A DNA stretch of 64,000 nucleotides from Rickettsiales bacterium. GTDB lineage: Bacteria > Pseudomonadota > Alphaproteobacteria > G027485855. This document shows, one piece after another, positions 54,234-63,253 of this stretch. The position numbers and the translations under genes are program-made. The notes under the pieces are model-generated. The model was not told where the DNA came from. It worked only from the letters and a program-made list of their open reading frames with translations, and searched no databases. How positions within the stretch are numbered: the stretch's first letter is position 1; each line of letters starts with the position of its first letter. Where the stretch lies: contig JAIXQD010000008.1 in the NCBI GenBank assembly GCA_027485855.1, positions 119,490-183,489 of the forward strand. Direction: 5' to 3'.

Positions 54234-54646
54234 GGTAAATTCTCCGGTCCGAAAGAATGGGGCAAAAGCTCGGCTAAAGTGAAGGCACGGCGGAAGCCCT
54301 CGGGCCCGCAGGCATAAATGGGTGTGTCGGCCGCCGCAAATTCGCGCAGGCGCTGCCGACATGAGCCGCAAGGTGTGCAAAGCTGCCCGTCATTTTCATG
54401 ACCCGCCACAACAAGGCAGGCGGTGATTTGCTTGCCGCCTGCCGCAATCATGGCGCTGATGGCGCCGGTTTCGGCACAGCTTTGTAAATAGGCGGCATTT
54501 TCAACGTTACAGCCGGCAAAAACACGCCCTTGCTCGTCAAGCAAGGCGCAGCCCACAGCATAGCGCGAATAGGGGCTATAGCTTTGGGCGCGTGCGGCAC
54601 AGGCGGCGGTAAAAAGGGCGGCAAAGTTTGCGGGCAGGGTGTGCAT
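54230..54646 (-). CDS. cdd: Cytidine deaminase
   Basis: Zinc enzyme turning (deoxy)cytidine into (deoxy)uridine. The ligands lie in CAETGAI (with catalytic Glu) and CTPCGSCRQ; CNVENAAYLQS binds the substrate. The start at 54646 gives 138 residues, normal for the tetrameric form. First gene of the nucleoside salvage operon. Confidence 0.95.
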   Translation of the reverse strand: MHTLPANFAALFTAACAARAQSYSPYSRYAVGCALLDEQGRVFAGCNVENAAYLQSCAETGAISAMIAAGGKQITACLVVAGHENDGQLCTPCGSCRQRLREFAAADTPIYACGPEGFRRAFTLAELLPHSFGPENLP

Positions 54647-54725
54647 AGGGGCACAGTAGCAAAACTTATGGGGGCTGTTAATTGCCGATTTATACAAGTT
54701 TGTGGCTTGGGCGCGGTATCAGCAC

Positions 54726-54753
54726 TTGCCAGCAAGGGGCGATAGGGTTAAAT
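54726..54753 (+). promoter_or_regulatory. Leaderless promoter of the DUF2333 gene
   Basis: TTGCCA (54726-54731), 16 bases, TTAAAT (54748-54753). The expected start site is 54760, one base before the ATG. Confidence 0.45.
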
Positions 54754-54760
54754 CTGCTCT

Positions 54761-55798
54761 ATGAGCCTTTCTGCGCATTTTTACAATTTTCTGGCCGTGG
54801 CCAAAGCGCGTCTTGGCATGTTCTGGCGCTATCGACCCAGTGTGAACATTTTTGGCGGTTTGCAGCAGCGGCTTAAAACCAGCATCAGCGGCTGGCGCTG
54901 GTCATCGCGGCTTGTGGGCGGGTTCGCTGGCCTGATTGTGCTTTATATTTTGCTGGGCATGGCTTTGGTGCATCGCATTGATGATAACAGCCATTTTGTG
55001 CCCGTGGCCGAAACCGCGAATGGCGCAAAAACCGTTGATATGGCTGTGGCCTTGCTAGATCGCGAGATAAATAAAAATTACTGGGTGGCGAATGATCCGT
55101 TTTTTCTGCCCGGTTATTGGCTGGATAATATGCCCGCTTTTCAGCAGGGCATTGTTTATGCCTTATCGCGCTTTTCGGTGCAGTTATCAGACCAGCTGGG
55201 GCGGGCGCGGGGCAGCTCCCAGCTAGACCCAGACCTAGACCGCGCTGTTGGTTTTTTGAAATATCCCGGCAATGTTTGGCTGTTTAACTGGTCGGTCAGT
55301 TGGCTGCCTACGGCCAGCAGTGAGGCCACTTACCGCTCGGCCATGCGCCATTTTGCCGCTTATAATCAGCGTGTGGCAACGGGGCAGGCGCTTTACGACC
55401 GGCGGGCGGATAATTTGATGGCCGCGCTCGATAGCATTGCCTCTGACCTTGGCTCGCAATCGGCCATTTTAGAAAATCAGCTCTTGCTGGGTGGCGGCTT
55501 TTTTAGCTGGCATGCCGATACAGTTTATTACAACGCCAAAGGTCGGCTTTATGCTTATAGCCGCCTGATTGATGCTTTAGGGCAAGATTTTAAAGATGTT
55601 ATCGCCCAGCGCGATATTGCCGCTTTGTGGCAGGGGCTTGTGCAAAGCCTGACCGAGGCCGCTACTTTGCAGCCGCTGATAGTGTGCAATGCCGCACCCG
55701 ATAATTCATTTTTGCCAAGCCACCTTGCCGCACAGGGCTTTTATTTGTTGCGCGCACGCACACAGTTGCGTGAAATCACCAATGTGCTAAGTAAATAA
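54761..55798 (+). CDS. DUF2333 family membrane protein
   Basis: 345 residues, with one membrane segment (about 50-72, FAGLIVLYILLGMALV) and a large domain beyond it. Motifs such as DREINKNYWVANDPFFLPGY and LGGGFFSWHADTVYYNAKG are typical of DUF2333. Function unknown. The next gene begins two bases after its stop, so they are co-transcribed. Confidence 0.85.
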   Translation: MSLSAHFYNFLAVAKARLGMFWRYRPSVNIFGGLQQRLKTSISGWRWSSRLVGGFAGLIVLYILLGMALVHRIDDNSHFVPVAETANGAKTVDMAVALLDREINKNYWVANDPFFLPGYWLDNMPAFQQGIVYALSRFSVQLSDQLGRARGSSQLDPDLDRAVGFLKYPGNVWLFNWSVSWLPTASSEATYRSAMRHFAAYNQRVATGQALYDRRADNLMAALDSIASDLGSQSAILENQLLLGGGFFSWHADTVYYNAKGRLYAYSRLIDALGQDFKDVIAQRDIAALWQGLVQSLTEAATLQPLIVCNAAPDNSFLPSHLAAQGFYLLRARTQLREITNVLSK

Positions 55799-55799
55799 C

Positions 55800-56378
55800 A
55801 TGACAAAGCCCAGCTATTGGATGTTTAGCATAGAGGTACCGGCCAAATATCAAGGTCAGGTGGGCTGTGGCTATGCGATTGCTTTTTACGAATTTTCCAA
55901 TAGCCCGCAATGGAACAGCACCGAGTTTCGGGCCTTTCGTATTGAGGTTGAGAATCTGGCCGAGCGTATTAATAGCCGCCTGTTTAAACCCTCGGTTGAG
56001 GCGCAACAAGCCATAGAAGAGCTGCTGCAAGGCGTGCGCCGCATTAATCGCAAATACCCGCTGCTGCAAATTGGCGGCAATGATGATGTGCCGGCCTTCC
56101 AAATTGACAATCTCGATGGGCAAAGGCTGGAAATTGAATTAGAGGCCAAAAAGCCGCACAGCCTGCCACAAAAATTGCGCGCGCAAACCTGCCCCATTTA
56201 TCATGACGGGGCGATTAGCAATCCGCCCTCGCGTGGTTTAGGCTCGATACGGCGCCAGCAGTTTAATTTTTCGGGCTTTAACCGCCAGCCGCTGCGTCAA
56301 TTATCCATGGCCCAGCGCCATAATTTGCCGCCTGCCCCCGCGCGTCCAAGGCAGCGGCCCGGCAAGCTAACCCCCTAA
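55800..56378 (+). CDS. Hypothetical protein coupled to DUF2333
   Basis: 192 residues, unrecognised, soluble. The first 120 residues are alpha/beta; the last 60 are basic and Pro/Arg-rich and look disordered (ending RPRQRPGKLTP). It shares an operon with the DUF2333 gene, so the two may act together. Confidence 0.65.
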   Translation: MTKPSYWMFSIEVPAKYQGQVGCGYAIAFYEFSNSPQWNSTEFRAFRIEVENLAERINSRLFKPSVEAQQAIEELLQGVRRINRKYPLLQIGGNDDVPAFQIDNLDGQRLEIELEAKKPHSLPQKLRAQTCPIYHDGAISNPPSRGLGSIRRQQFNFSGFNRQPLRQLSMAQRHNLPPAPARPRQRPGKLTP

Positions 56379-56387
56379 GTTAACGCC

Positions 56388-57245
56388 TTAAAATTGGGGC
56401 TTAGCCGGCTCTCGCAGCTCTTGTTTAAATTGCTGTAATTCGGTGCGTAAGGCTTTTATCTCGGCCAAAATTTCCTGCTCGCCCTTTTGCTCGATGGCCA
56501 GCACTGCGGCATGCTCTGCCGCGCTTTCTTCGGCATGGAGGCGCTGCATGGATTCCACCATCAGCGCGATAAATAAATTAAGCACAGCAAAGGTAATCAG
56601 CAAAATAAACGGAATGAAAAACAGCCACGCCCATGGATAGACGGCCAAAATAGGCCGCACCGTTTCGTTCGACCAGCCATCGAGGGTCATAATCTGAAAC
56701 AAAGTATAAAGCGAGCCGCCAATGCTGCCAAACCATTGCGGAAAAGCGCCGCCAAATAATTTGGTGGTGAGCACAGCCGAGACATAAAACAGCAACAGCA
56801 AAACCATCACAATGGCGCCCATACCCGGCAGCGCCCCCAACAATGCCCCCACCACACGGCGCATTTGCGGCACAATGCTCAGCAGGCGCAGGACGCGCAA
56901 AATGCGTAACGCCCGCAAGACCGATAAATTATCGCTGATGGGCAACAGCGCAATACCCACCACCAGCACATCAAAAATATTCCAACCGCTTTTGAAAAAA
57001 CGTGCACCATGCGCCACCAGTTTGGCCACAATCTCGGCCACAAAAACTATCAGCAGGGTTTTGTCGATGGTTACCAGCAAAGCGCCATAATCGGCCATCA
57101 TGCGGGGCGAGGTTTCTAATCCTAGCACAATGGCATTGATAATAATCAGCACCGTAATAAGCGTCGTCACCGCAGGGCGCTCAAGCCATTGCGCCAGATT
57201 CTGCCGCCAGTTTGTGCTTTGGTTTATTTGGGTGTCCACACTCAT
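56388..57245 (-). CDS. Voltage-gated ion channel, bacterial NaV/CaV-like
   Basis: Six-helix, one-domain channel of 285 residues that would form a homotetramer. S1-S4 lie at about 28-125; S4 has Arg at 111, 114, 117 and 120 (every third residue). The pore is FQIMTLDGWSNETVRP and S6 follows at about 208-235. A C-terminal coiled coil (about 236-278) probably ties the four subunits. Sodium channels of this family have TLESW; here the filter is TLDGWSN, with Asp for Glu and Gly for Ser. Gly at that place occurs in calcium-channel filters, so calcium permeation is possible. The start overlaps the comM stop (ATGA). Confidence 0.9.
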   Translation of the reverse strand: MSVDTQINQSTNWRQNLAQWLERPAVTTLITVLIIINAIVLGLETSPRMMADYGALLVTIDKTLLIVFVAEIVAKLVAHGARFFKSGWNIFDVLVVGIALLPISDNLSVLRALRILRVLRLLSIVPQMRRVVGALLGALPGMGAIVMVLLLLFYVSAVLTTKLFGGAFPQWFGSIGGSLYTLFQIMTLDGWSNETVRPILAVYPWAWLFFIPFILLITFAVLNLFIALMVESMQRLHAEESAAEHAAVLAIEQKGEQEILAEIKALRTELQQFKQELREPAKPQF

Positions 57246-58762
57246 GCTAATACCCCCCGACGTCGATAGCTCAGCGCCTCGGCCACATGCGTTTTGGCCA
57301 CATGCTCGGCTTGTTGTAAGTCGGCCAAGGTGCGGGCCACGCGCAATACCCGATGCCAGCCGCGTGCCGAAAGCTGCATTTTATCGGCCGCATCACGCAA
57401 TAGGTTTATGGCATCGCTGCTGGCTTGCGCTGCGGCCTCTAGCAATTCGCCCTCGGCCTCGGCATTGGTGCTGATATTTTGTGCAGGCGCAAGCGTTGCA
57501 TAGCGCGCTGCGGCCATGGCGCGGGCGGCGGCTACGCGGGCGGCAATGGTCGCGCTGCGCTCATGGGCGGGCGGCAGGGCTAAATCTTGGGCGCTGACGG
57601 CGGGCACCTCAATTTGTAAATCAAAGCGGTCGAGCAGGGGGCCCGATATTTTGCTCTGATAATCCTGCCCGCATTTGGGCGCACGGCCACAGCCCAAAGC
57701 GGGTTCGCTTAAATAGCCGCAGCGGCACGGGTTCATGGCGGCCACAATCATGCAGCGCGAGGGGTAGGTCACATGCATATTGGCACGAGCCACAACGGCC
57801 TTGCCGCTTTCAATCGGTTGGCGCAGTGCCTCGAGTGTGCCGCGGGCAAATTCGGGCAGTTCGTCTAAAAACAATACGCCTTGATGCGCCAGCGACACTT
57901 CACCCGGCTTGGCACGCAGCCCGCCACCCACAAGCGCTGCGGTTGAGGCGCTATGGTGCGGGTCGCGGTAGGGGCGCTCGGTAATAAGACGGCCATCGGG
58001 CAACAGCCCTGCGACCGAATGTATCATGGATACTTGCAAGGCTTGTGCGGGCGTGAGTGGCGGCAAAATTGTGCCAAGGCGCGAGGCCAACATCGATTTA
58101 CCCGAACCAGGCGGCCCCACCAGCAAAAGATTATGCCCGCCCGCTGCCGCAATTTCGAGGGCGCGTTTGGCGTTTTCCTGCCCTTTAATATCGGCCAAAT
58201 CGCGCTGGTCGGCGTTGCTGTGAGCGAGGCGCTTTTCAGGGTGCGGTAAAATATGTGTGCCTTTAAGGTGGTTAATCAGCGCCAGTAAATTGGGTGCGGC
58301 CGCAATAGCCAGCTCGCCCGCCCAAGCAGCTTCGCCGCCATTACCGGCAGGGCAAATCAAGCCATGATTTTTGCTTTGTGCCTCTATGGCCGCGGGCAGC
58401 ACGCCTGCTACGGGTAACAGCGTGCCATCAAGCGCAAGTTCGCCCAAGGCCACTTGCCCCATCAGCGCATCAGCCGGCACAACATCGAGCGCGGCCAAAA
58501 TGGCTAAGGCGATAGGCAGGTCAAAATGGCTGCCCTCTTTAAGCAAGTCGGCGGGGGCAAGGTTAATGGTGAGGCGCTTGGCTGGCAGCGATAAACCAAG
58601 GCTTGATAAGGCCGCCCGCACCCGCTCACGACTTTCAGCCACGGCTTTGTCAGGCAGGCCCACCAGCGTAAAAGCCACAATGCCCGCGCTTATTTGCGCC
58701 TGCACTTCTATGGCAAGAGTTTCAATGCCTTGAAAGGCCACAGTTTGCACACGGCTGGTCAT
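57242..58762 (-). CDS. comM: ComM/YifB family Mg chelatase-like ATPase
   Basis: 506 residues. The N-terminal Lon-S5-like domain has TLVGLPDKAVAESRERVRAA; the AAA+ domain has Walker A VGPPGSGKSMLASRL and Walker B VLFLDELPEF; the C-terminal Mg-chelatase lid ends in ALSYRR. ComM is a helicase that promotes branch migration in natural transformation. A Cys cluster (MNPCRCGYLSEPALGCGR, part) may bind zinc. The channel gene follows with a 4-base overlap. Confidence 0.93.
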   Translation of the reverse strand: MTSRVQTVAFQGIETLAIEVQAQISAGIVAFTLVGLPDKAVAESRERVRAALSSLGLSLPAKRLTINLAPADLLKEGSHFDLPIALAILAALDVVPADALMGQVALGELALDGTLLPVAGVLPAAIEAQSKNHGLICPAGNGGEAAWAGELAIAAAPNLLALINHLKGTHILPHPEKRLAHSNADQRDLADIKGQENAKRALEIAAAGGHNLLLVGPPGSGKSMLASRLGTILPPLTPAQALQVSMIHSVAGLLPDGRLITERPYRDPHHSASTAALVGGGLRAKPGEVSLAHQGVLFLDELPEFARGTLEALRQPIESGKAVVARANMHVTYPSRCMIVAAMNPCRCGYLSEPALGCGRAPKCGQDYQSKISGPLLDRFDLQIEVPAVSAQDLALPPAHERSATIAARVAAARAMAAARYATLAPAQNISTNAEAEGELLEAAAQASSDAINLLRDAADKMQLSARGWHRVLRVARTLADLQQAEHVAKTHVAEALSYRRRGVLA

Positions 58763-58816
58763 GGAAGTTATTTAGCCGATATTGTCACGATTTGCTAATT
58801 ACTTTCGTGGGTTTTT

Positions 58817-58822
58817 GCTATA
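58817..58822 (+). promoter_or_regulatory. Candidate -10 box of the gene at 58857
   Basis: GCTATA before a leader of about 28 bases carrying an AGGAG Shine-Dalgarno. The -35 is not clear. It contrasts with the leaderless promoters elsewhere. Confidence 0.35.
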
Positions 58823-58856
58823 TTGAGGGCAGAAACATCAATAGCAGGAGTTTACC

Positions 58857-59321
58857 ATGAGCAATAATGTTGTGCCCCCAAGCTGGCTTGAGCGTATTAA
58901 AAAAGCCGCCGCCACCGCGACCGAAATTGTTGAAGTTGCCGGTCAAAAAATTCAAGAGAGCGGCGTGATTGACGAAGCTAAAAAGCGCATTGGTGCGCTG
59001 CGCACGGAAGTCGTCGAAGTCATTAAAGAAGCCAAAGACGAGCTCAGCGGCGCCAATGACCGCGCCGAAATTGAGCGTCTGCAACAAGAAGAACTTGCCG
59101 CTATTGAAGCTGCCAAAAAACCAGCAGCACCAGTGCCCGCTGCTGAAGTGACCGCAGCGCCCGTCAAAAAAACGCGCGCCAAAAAACCAGCCGCCCCCAC
59201 TCAGGATAACGGCCAGCAAGTCGGCGCACCTGCGGCACAAGCAGCCAAACCGGTTGACCCACGCGCCGAGCGCAAGCGTCTGCGTGCTGAAAAAGCCGGT
59301 AAACCCGGTGGCCCGCGCTAA
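58857..59321 (+). CDS. Hypothetical coiled-coil, Ala/Lys/Pro-rich protein
   Basis: 154 residues, no family recognised. Residues about 10-85 form a continuous charged helix (IVEVAGQKIQESGVIDEAKK, then VVEVIKEAKDEL). The rest is low-complexity Ala/Pro/Lys and ends in RAERKRLRAEKAGKPGGPR, strongly basic. It has an AGGAG Shine-Dalgarno, so probably well expressed. Phasin-like or nucleoid-associated roles are possible from composition only. Confidence 0.7.
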   Translation: MSNNVVPPSWLERIKKAAATATEIVEVAGQKIQESGVIDEAKKRIGALRTEVVEVIKEAKDELSGANDRAEIERLQQEELAAIEAAKKPAAPVPAAEVTAAPVKKTRAKKPAAPTQDNGQQVGAPAAQAAKPVDPRAERKRLRAEKAGKPGGPR

Positions 59322-59335
59322 AGCGCGCCATTGCT

Positions 59336-59854
59336 ATGCGCGGATATTTTGCTGTTGGTGTTGAAGGGCTGAGCAAGTCCGGCAATTTGGGCGCGCTGAT
59401 GCGCACCGCGCATGCATTTGGCGCATCTTTTCTTTTTACCATTGGTAGCGGCCTTAATTATCGTGAGCTGCGCGCCACCGATACTTCGGGCAGCTTTGGC
59501 CATTTGCCTTATTTTGCGTTTAACGACGCTGCACAAATGCAATTACCCCACGATTGCACGCTGGTTGGGGTAGAGCTTACGCCCGATGCGGTTTTTTTGC
59601 CGTCTTTTCACCACCCAGCTAAAGCCGCCTATTTGCTGGGGCCTGAAGATGGCAGCCTTTCGCCCGCCCTCGTGGCGCGGTGTAATTATGTGGTAAAAAT
59701 TCCCACCGCGTTTTGTATCAATGTTGGTCTGGCGGGGGCGCTGGTGATGTATGACCGCATGGTTAGTCTTGGCAATTTTGCCGAGCGACCGGTGCGTGTG
59801 GGCGGCGTGATACAGCCGCTTAAGGGCAAGCGCGATGCGGGCGGCCGTAGATAG
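59336..59854 (+). CDS. TrmH/SpoU-family RNA methyltransferase
   Basis: SPOUT-fold 2'-O-methyltransferase of 172 residues. Motif 1 is SGNLGALMRTAHAFGA, motif 2 YLLGPEDGSLSPAL, motif 3 IPTAFCINVGLAGALVMYD; the last two form the SAM-binding trefoil knot. The target (tRNA or rRNA) is not readable. Motif 3 has a Cys-Ile where many have Ser-Leu. It follows the coiled-coil gene after 14 bases. Confidence 0.88.
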   Translation: MRGYFAVGVEGLSKSGNLGALMRTAHAFGASFLFTIGSGLNYRELRATDTSGSFGHLPYFAFNDAAQMQLPHDCTLVGVELTPDAVFLPSFHHPAKAAYLLGPEDGSLSPALVARCNYVVKIPTAFCINVGLAGALVMYDRMVSLGNFAERPVRVGGVIQPLKGKRDAGGRR

Positions 59855-59863
59855 GTGCTTTGT

Positions 59864-60529
59864 TTAATACCGCACAAACGGGTTAAGCAATGTACCAATA
59901 AAGCCGGTGAGACGCAGCTTGCCAGTGGTAACCGCCAAACAAATACAATCGGCATCTTCGTCAGCGGTGGGGTGGTGTTGCACATCGCTATTGGTGCAGC
60001 TGATATCACCCACCCCATAAAATTGCCCGCGATCATGAAAGCCGCCTTGCAACACCAAAGTCAGCTCGCGCCCCTCATGGGTGTGGTGCGGCATGGCGGC
60101 ACCCGCTTTAATGCGCAGCAATTTTGCCGTGCCAAACGGGTGCGCTATGGGCAGGTCAAAATCCTCAAGCCCGGGCAAACGCCGCCGCCAGCGCACATCA
60201 CGCCCCGCCAATATTTGTGCCAGCGGTGCTGGCCATGGGCTGGCCGGGGTTGATTTTTGTTGCTGCGAATTTTGTGCCAGTGAATTTTGTACCTGCGTAT
60301 GGCGCCCCAGCCGCGCTAAAGTTTGCGGCAATAAATCTTGCGGAAGCTCATCGGCCGGCATATTGGCCATAAGAGCGCCGCCCACACGCTCGCAGGCGGC
60401 AACGGCCTTACGGCAAGCGGGGCAAAAAGTAAGATGCGTGGCAATAACCAAATTACTCGTGCTCGATAGCCCGCCTGCCGCATAAGCCAGCAGCAAATCT
60501 TCGTCAGGGTGGTGGGTTGGCATCGTCAC
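59864..60529 (-). CDS. chrR: ChrR-type anti-sigma factor with cupin domain
   Basis: 221 residues. The N-terminal zinc anti-sigma domain has His6 or His7, His32, Cys36 and Cys39 (HLTFCPAC), the pattern of Rhodobacter ChrR. The C-terminal cupin has MPHHTHEGRELTLVL and a later His pair. In the known system ChrR holds sigma E and frees it on singlet oxygen or organic peroxide. It overlaps the sigma gene by 4 bases. Confidence 0.93.
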   Translation of the reverse strand: MTMPTHHPDEDLLLAYAAGGLSSTSNLVIATHLTFCPACRKAVAACERVGGALMANMPADELPQDLLPQTLARLGRHTQVQNSLAQNSQQQKSTPASPWPAPLAQILAGRDVRWRRRLPGLEDFDLPIAHPFGTAKLLRIKAGAAMPHHTHEGRELTLVLQGGFHDRGQFYGVGDISCTNSDVQHHPTADEDADCICLAVTTGKLRLTGFIGTLLNPFVRY

Positions 60530-61188
60530 GGTAAAGTTGTTCCTCGTTGTTTTGGCTTTTTATCAAGCACAGCTTCTAATATAGAGCCAATTTTGCGCAT
60601 CGCCAGTCTGATACGGCTTTTTACCGTGCCCAGCGGCAGCGCCAAGCTTTTGGCAATCTCCTCATGGCTTTGTTCGTTAAAAAAGGCCGCTTGGATCACT
60701 TTTTGCTGTTCGGGCGGCAATTGCGCCAAGGCTTGTTGCACCAGTATTTCTTCTTCGGCAATGGCGATGGCATCGTCGGCGGGTAAAATATCGGCCACAA
60801 AATGCGCATCATCGGGCAGGGCTTCAAAATGCTGGCGGGCGCGCTGCGCATCGATAAAGCTATTGCGGGCAATGGTAAAAAGCCAAGTGCTGGCGCCGGC
60901 AATTTGTGGGTTATAGCGCGGCGCATTTTGCCAGGCTTTGAGCATCACTTCTTGCACAAGGTCGGGCGCGGCATCACCTACGCCCCATTTTTTGGCATAG
61001 CTCAGCAACCGTGGTGCATAAAAATTAAACAGCTCGATAAAGGCCGTTTCGCTGCCTGCGGCCATGTCTAAAATCCACCGAGATTGCGCGGTGGGTTCGG
61101 TTGTTACAGTTTCTGGCGCAGCATTTTTGGGCATTTGGTTTTGGGTATTGAGCTTTGGGGCAGGTTGATAATTTTGGGCACTATACAC
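60526..61188 (-). CDS. rpoE: ECF sigma factor (RpoE/ECF11-like)
   Basis: Alternative sigma factor of 220 residues. Region 2 includes LVQEVMLKAWQNAPRYNP and FTIARNSFIDAQRAR; region 4 includes LPPEQQKVIQAAFFNEQSHEE and GTVKSRIRLAMRKI, the helix-turn-helix that reads the -35. It is paired with ChrR, so singlet-oxygen or peroxide stress is the likely trigger. The start is uncertain: GTG at 61188, or ATG at 61134, which would follow a TATAGT -10-like box. The IalB-like gene is divergent. Confidence 0.9.
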   Translation of the reverse strand: MYSAQNYQPAPKLNTQNQMPKNAAPETVTTEPTAQSRWILDMAAGSETAFIELFNFYAPRLLSYAKKWGVGDAAPDLVQEVMLKAWQNAPRYNPQIAGASTWLFTIARNSFIDAQRARQHFEALPDDAHFVADILPADDAIAIAEEEILVQQALAQLPPEQQKVIQAAFFNEQSHEEIAKSLALPLGTVKSRIRLAMRKIGSILEAVLDKKPKQRGTTLP

Positions 61189-61244
61189 AATTTCGCACGC
61201 GGTTGCTTGAGAGTTTTTTAATCGGCTTTTGGCAGACTGTGCCT

Positions 61245-61745
61245 ATGCGCATCTTTGCTTTGACCATTTTACTGACCCTACTTGCTTTGCCCGCCTTGGC
61301 CGAGCAAAGGCCTGTGGGCAAATTTGGCGATTGGCAGGTTTTTAGCGGCGAGGAAAATGGCGCACCGATTTGCTTTATGCTGAGCAAGCCCATAAAACAA
61401 GAGGGCAAGTTTAAAAAGCGCGGCACAACCTATGCCACCATAACGCAGCGTCCGGCTGAAAATAGCCTCGATGTGGTTAGTTTTGTAGCTGGCTATGATT
61501 TTAAAGATAATATGCAGCCTAAATTATCAATCGGCCGCGAAACTTTTACGCTCTTTACCCGCAATGACACAGCTTGGGCGCGTGATGCTGTGGCCGATAA
61601 GGCGGTGCTGGCGGCTATTCGGCGTGGCAATCAAATGGTGCTGCAAGGCGAAAGCGAGCGCGGCACCAAAATCACCGATACTTATAGCTTGAAGGGCACC
61701 AGCAAAGCGATAGAGGCGATGAACAAGGCCTGCGGTTTGCGTTAG
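61245..61745 (+). CDS. IalB-like secreted protein
   Basis: 166 residues. A signal peptide (MRIFALTILLTLLALPALA) is followed by the invasion-associated locus B fold: GKFGDWQVFSGEENGAPICF, a mid segment of strands and a closing Cys (MNKACGLR) that would pair with it. IalB-type proteins are widespread in alphaproteobacteria; the name comes from Bartonella and does not imply virulence here. I start at 61245 because the upstream 30 residues are not a signal peptide. It may share regulation with the divergent sigma gene. Confidence 0.85.
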   Translation: MRIFALTILLTLLALPALAEQRPVGKFGDWQVFSGEENGAPICFMLSKPIKQEGKFKKRGTTYATITQRPAENSLDVVSFVAGYDFKDNMQPKLSIGRETFTLFTRNDTAWARDAVADKAVLAAIRRGNQMVLQGESERGTKITDTYSLKGTSKAIEAMNKACGLR

Positions 61746-61755
61746 TTTTGGCGCG

Positions 61756-61917
61756 TTAGGCCACTTTATCAAATTGCTGCGGCTCGGCCACAAAACCAGC
61801 CAGCATAATTTGCGGCGATAAGTCGGGTAAATGCTTGTGGGGCAGAAGCTTATCGGCAACCTTGGCCGAGGCAAATTGAATGGCCGGCACTCTTATCGGT
61901 ATGGCAATGCTGCGCAT
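61756..61917 (-). CDS. Small hypothetical protein (53 residues)
   Basis: A short frame, too small for common length limits, that starts MRSIAIPIRVPAIQFASAK and ends QQFDKVA. Its codons look native (Gcc Ala, Cag/Caa Gln) and it neatly fills the space between the convergent IalB-like gene and the rlmN leader. A weak GGA lies before the ATG. Not recognised, no motif; could still be a chance frame. Confidence 0.4.
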   Translation of the reverse strand: MRSIAIPIRVPAIQFASAKVADKLLPHKHLPDLSPQIMLAGFVAEPQQFDKVA

Positions 61918-61996
61918 GGCGGATATTTCCGTTTCTGAAGGCCGTATCCTATGGGCTTTGTGGTAAATAATTAGTTAAAATGCCCCGCAACTTTGC

Positions 61997-62026
61997 TTGC
62001 ATTCCTGTGTTTATAAAGCTTATAAC
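61997..62026 (+). promoter_or_regulatory. Promoter of rlmN
   Basis: TTGCAT (61997-62002), 18 bases, TATAAC (62021-62026). It gives a leader of about 24 bases with AGAGAG before the ATG at 62057, showing that leadered starts also occur. The longer frame's TTG is this -35. Confidence 0.55.
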
Positions 62027-62056
62027 TGTGCCGTAATAAACAAGAGAGATTTCATC

Positions 62057-63253
62057 ATGGGCGTGAATGCGCATAATTCGGCTTTTGCACCGCCGCCTGC
62101 CAGCAATGGCAAAATCAGCTTGCAAGGTTTAACCCTGCCCGAACTCACCGATGTTTTGGTGGGTTTGGGGCTAGAAAAATTTCGCGCTAAGCAAATTTGG
62201 AATTGGCTTTATGCGCGGGGTGTGTCCGACTTTGCCGCCATGACCACCTTGGCCAAGCCCTTGCGCGAGCGGCTGGCCGAAATTTGTGATATCAGCCGTC
62301 CGCAAGTTTTAAGCGCGCAAAAAAGCGAAGATGACACGCAAAAATGGCTGCTCAAATTCCCCGATGGGCAAGCGGTTGAGGCCGTGCACATCCCCGAAGA
62401 AGATCGCGGCACTTTGTGCATCAGTAGCCAAGTGGGTTGTACGCTGACGTGCCGCTTTTGTCATACCGGCACGCAAAAGCTGGTGCGCAATTTAAGCGCT
62501 GCCGAAATTTTGGGGCAGGTGCTTTATGCCCGCGACCAACTCAAAGACTGGCCCGACACGGCCGGCGCTCTGCCAAAAGATTGGCGGATGATTAGCAATA
62601 TTGTGCTGATGGGTATGGGTGAGCCGCTGTATAATTACGACAATGTCGCCAAAGCGCTGAAAATTATGATGGATGAAAGCGGCATTGCCATCAGCAAGCG
62701 CAAAATCACGCTGTCAACTTCGGGCGTGGTGCCAATGATGGAGCGCTGCGGCCGCGAGCTTAATGTCAATCTGGCCGTCAGCCTTCATGCCGTGAATGAT
62801 GAGTTGCGCGACCAAATTGTGCCGCTGAACCGCAAATATCCGATAAAGGATTTGCTTAATGCCTGCCGCAATTATCCGGGCCTGACTAATGCGCGGCGCA
62901 TTACTTTTGAATATGTGATGCTTAAGGGTGTGAACGACAGCGATGCCGATGCGCGAGAGCTGTGCCGCCTGCTTAAAAACATCCCCGCTAAGGTTAATCT
63001 TATTCCGTTTAACCCGTGGCCGGGTGCGCAATATGAATGTTCGGACGAGGCGCGTATCGAGGCCTTTGGCGATATTGTCAATGCGGCCGGCTATGCCAGC
63101 CCGGTACGCACACCGCGTGGCCGCGATATTTTAGCCGCCTGTGGCCAGCTTAAAACAGACAGTCTGCGCCAAACCGCAGCTGAGCGCGCGGCAGAGCGTG
63201 CCGCGATGGATGCGGTGATTGCCGCTAAAGACGCAGTTCAGGGTTTGGTTTAG
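62057..63253 (+). CDS. rlmN: 23S rRNA/tRNA (adenine-2)-methyltransferase RlmN
   Basis: Radical-SAM enzyme methylating A2503 of 23S rRNA and A37 of some tRNAs. CTLTCRFC holds the cluster Cys at 128, 132 and 135; the methyl-carrying Cys is in [23 protein letters not shown] and the SxHA segment ([16 protein letters not shown]) are also typical. I start at 62057, after the promoter, giving 398 residues. The 3' end overlaps the convergent gene by 29 bases. Confidence 0.96.
   Translation: MGVNAHNSAFAPPPASNGKISLQGLTLPELTDVLVGLGLEKFRAKQIWNWLYARGVSDFAAMTTLAKPLRERLAEICDISRPQVLSAQKSEDDTQKWLLKFPDGQAVEAVHIPEEDRGTLCISSQVGCTLTCRFCHTGTQKLVRNLSAAEILGQVLYARDQLKDWPDTAGALPKDWRMISNIVLMGMGEPLYNYDNVAKALKIMMDESGIAISKRKITLSTSGVVPMMERCGRELNVNLAVSLHAVNDELRDQIVPLNRKYPIKDLLNACRNYPGLTNARRITFEYVMLKGVNDSDADARELCRLLKNIPAKVNLIPFNPWPGAQYECSDEARIEAFGDIVNAAGYASPVRTPRGRDILAACGQLKTDSLRQTAAERAAERAAMDAVIAAKDAVQGLV

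Noticed and set aside
61527..61874. Minus-strand frame of 115 residues opposite the IalB-like gene
   Set aside because: It overlaps a signal-peptide protein gene and shows no protein-like pattern; the 53-residue frame in another register fits better.
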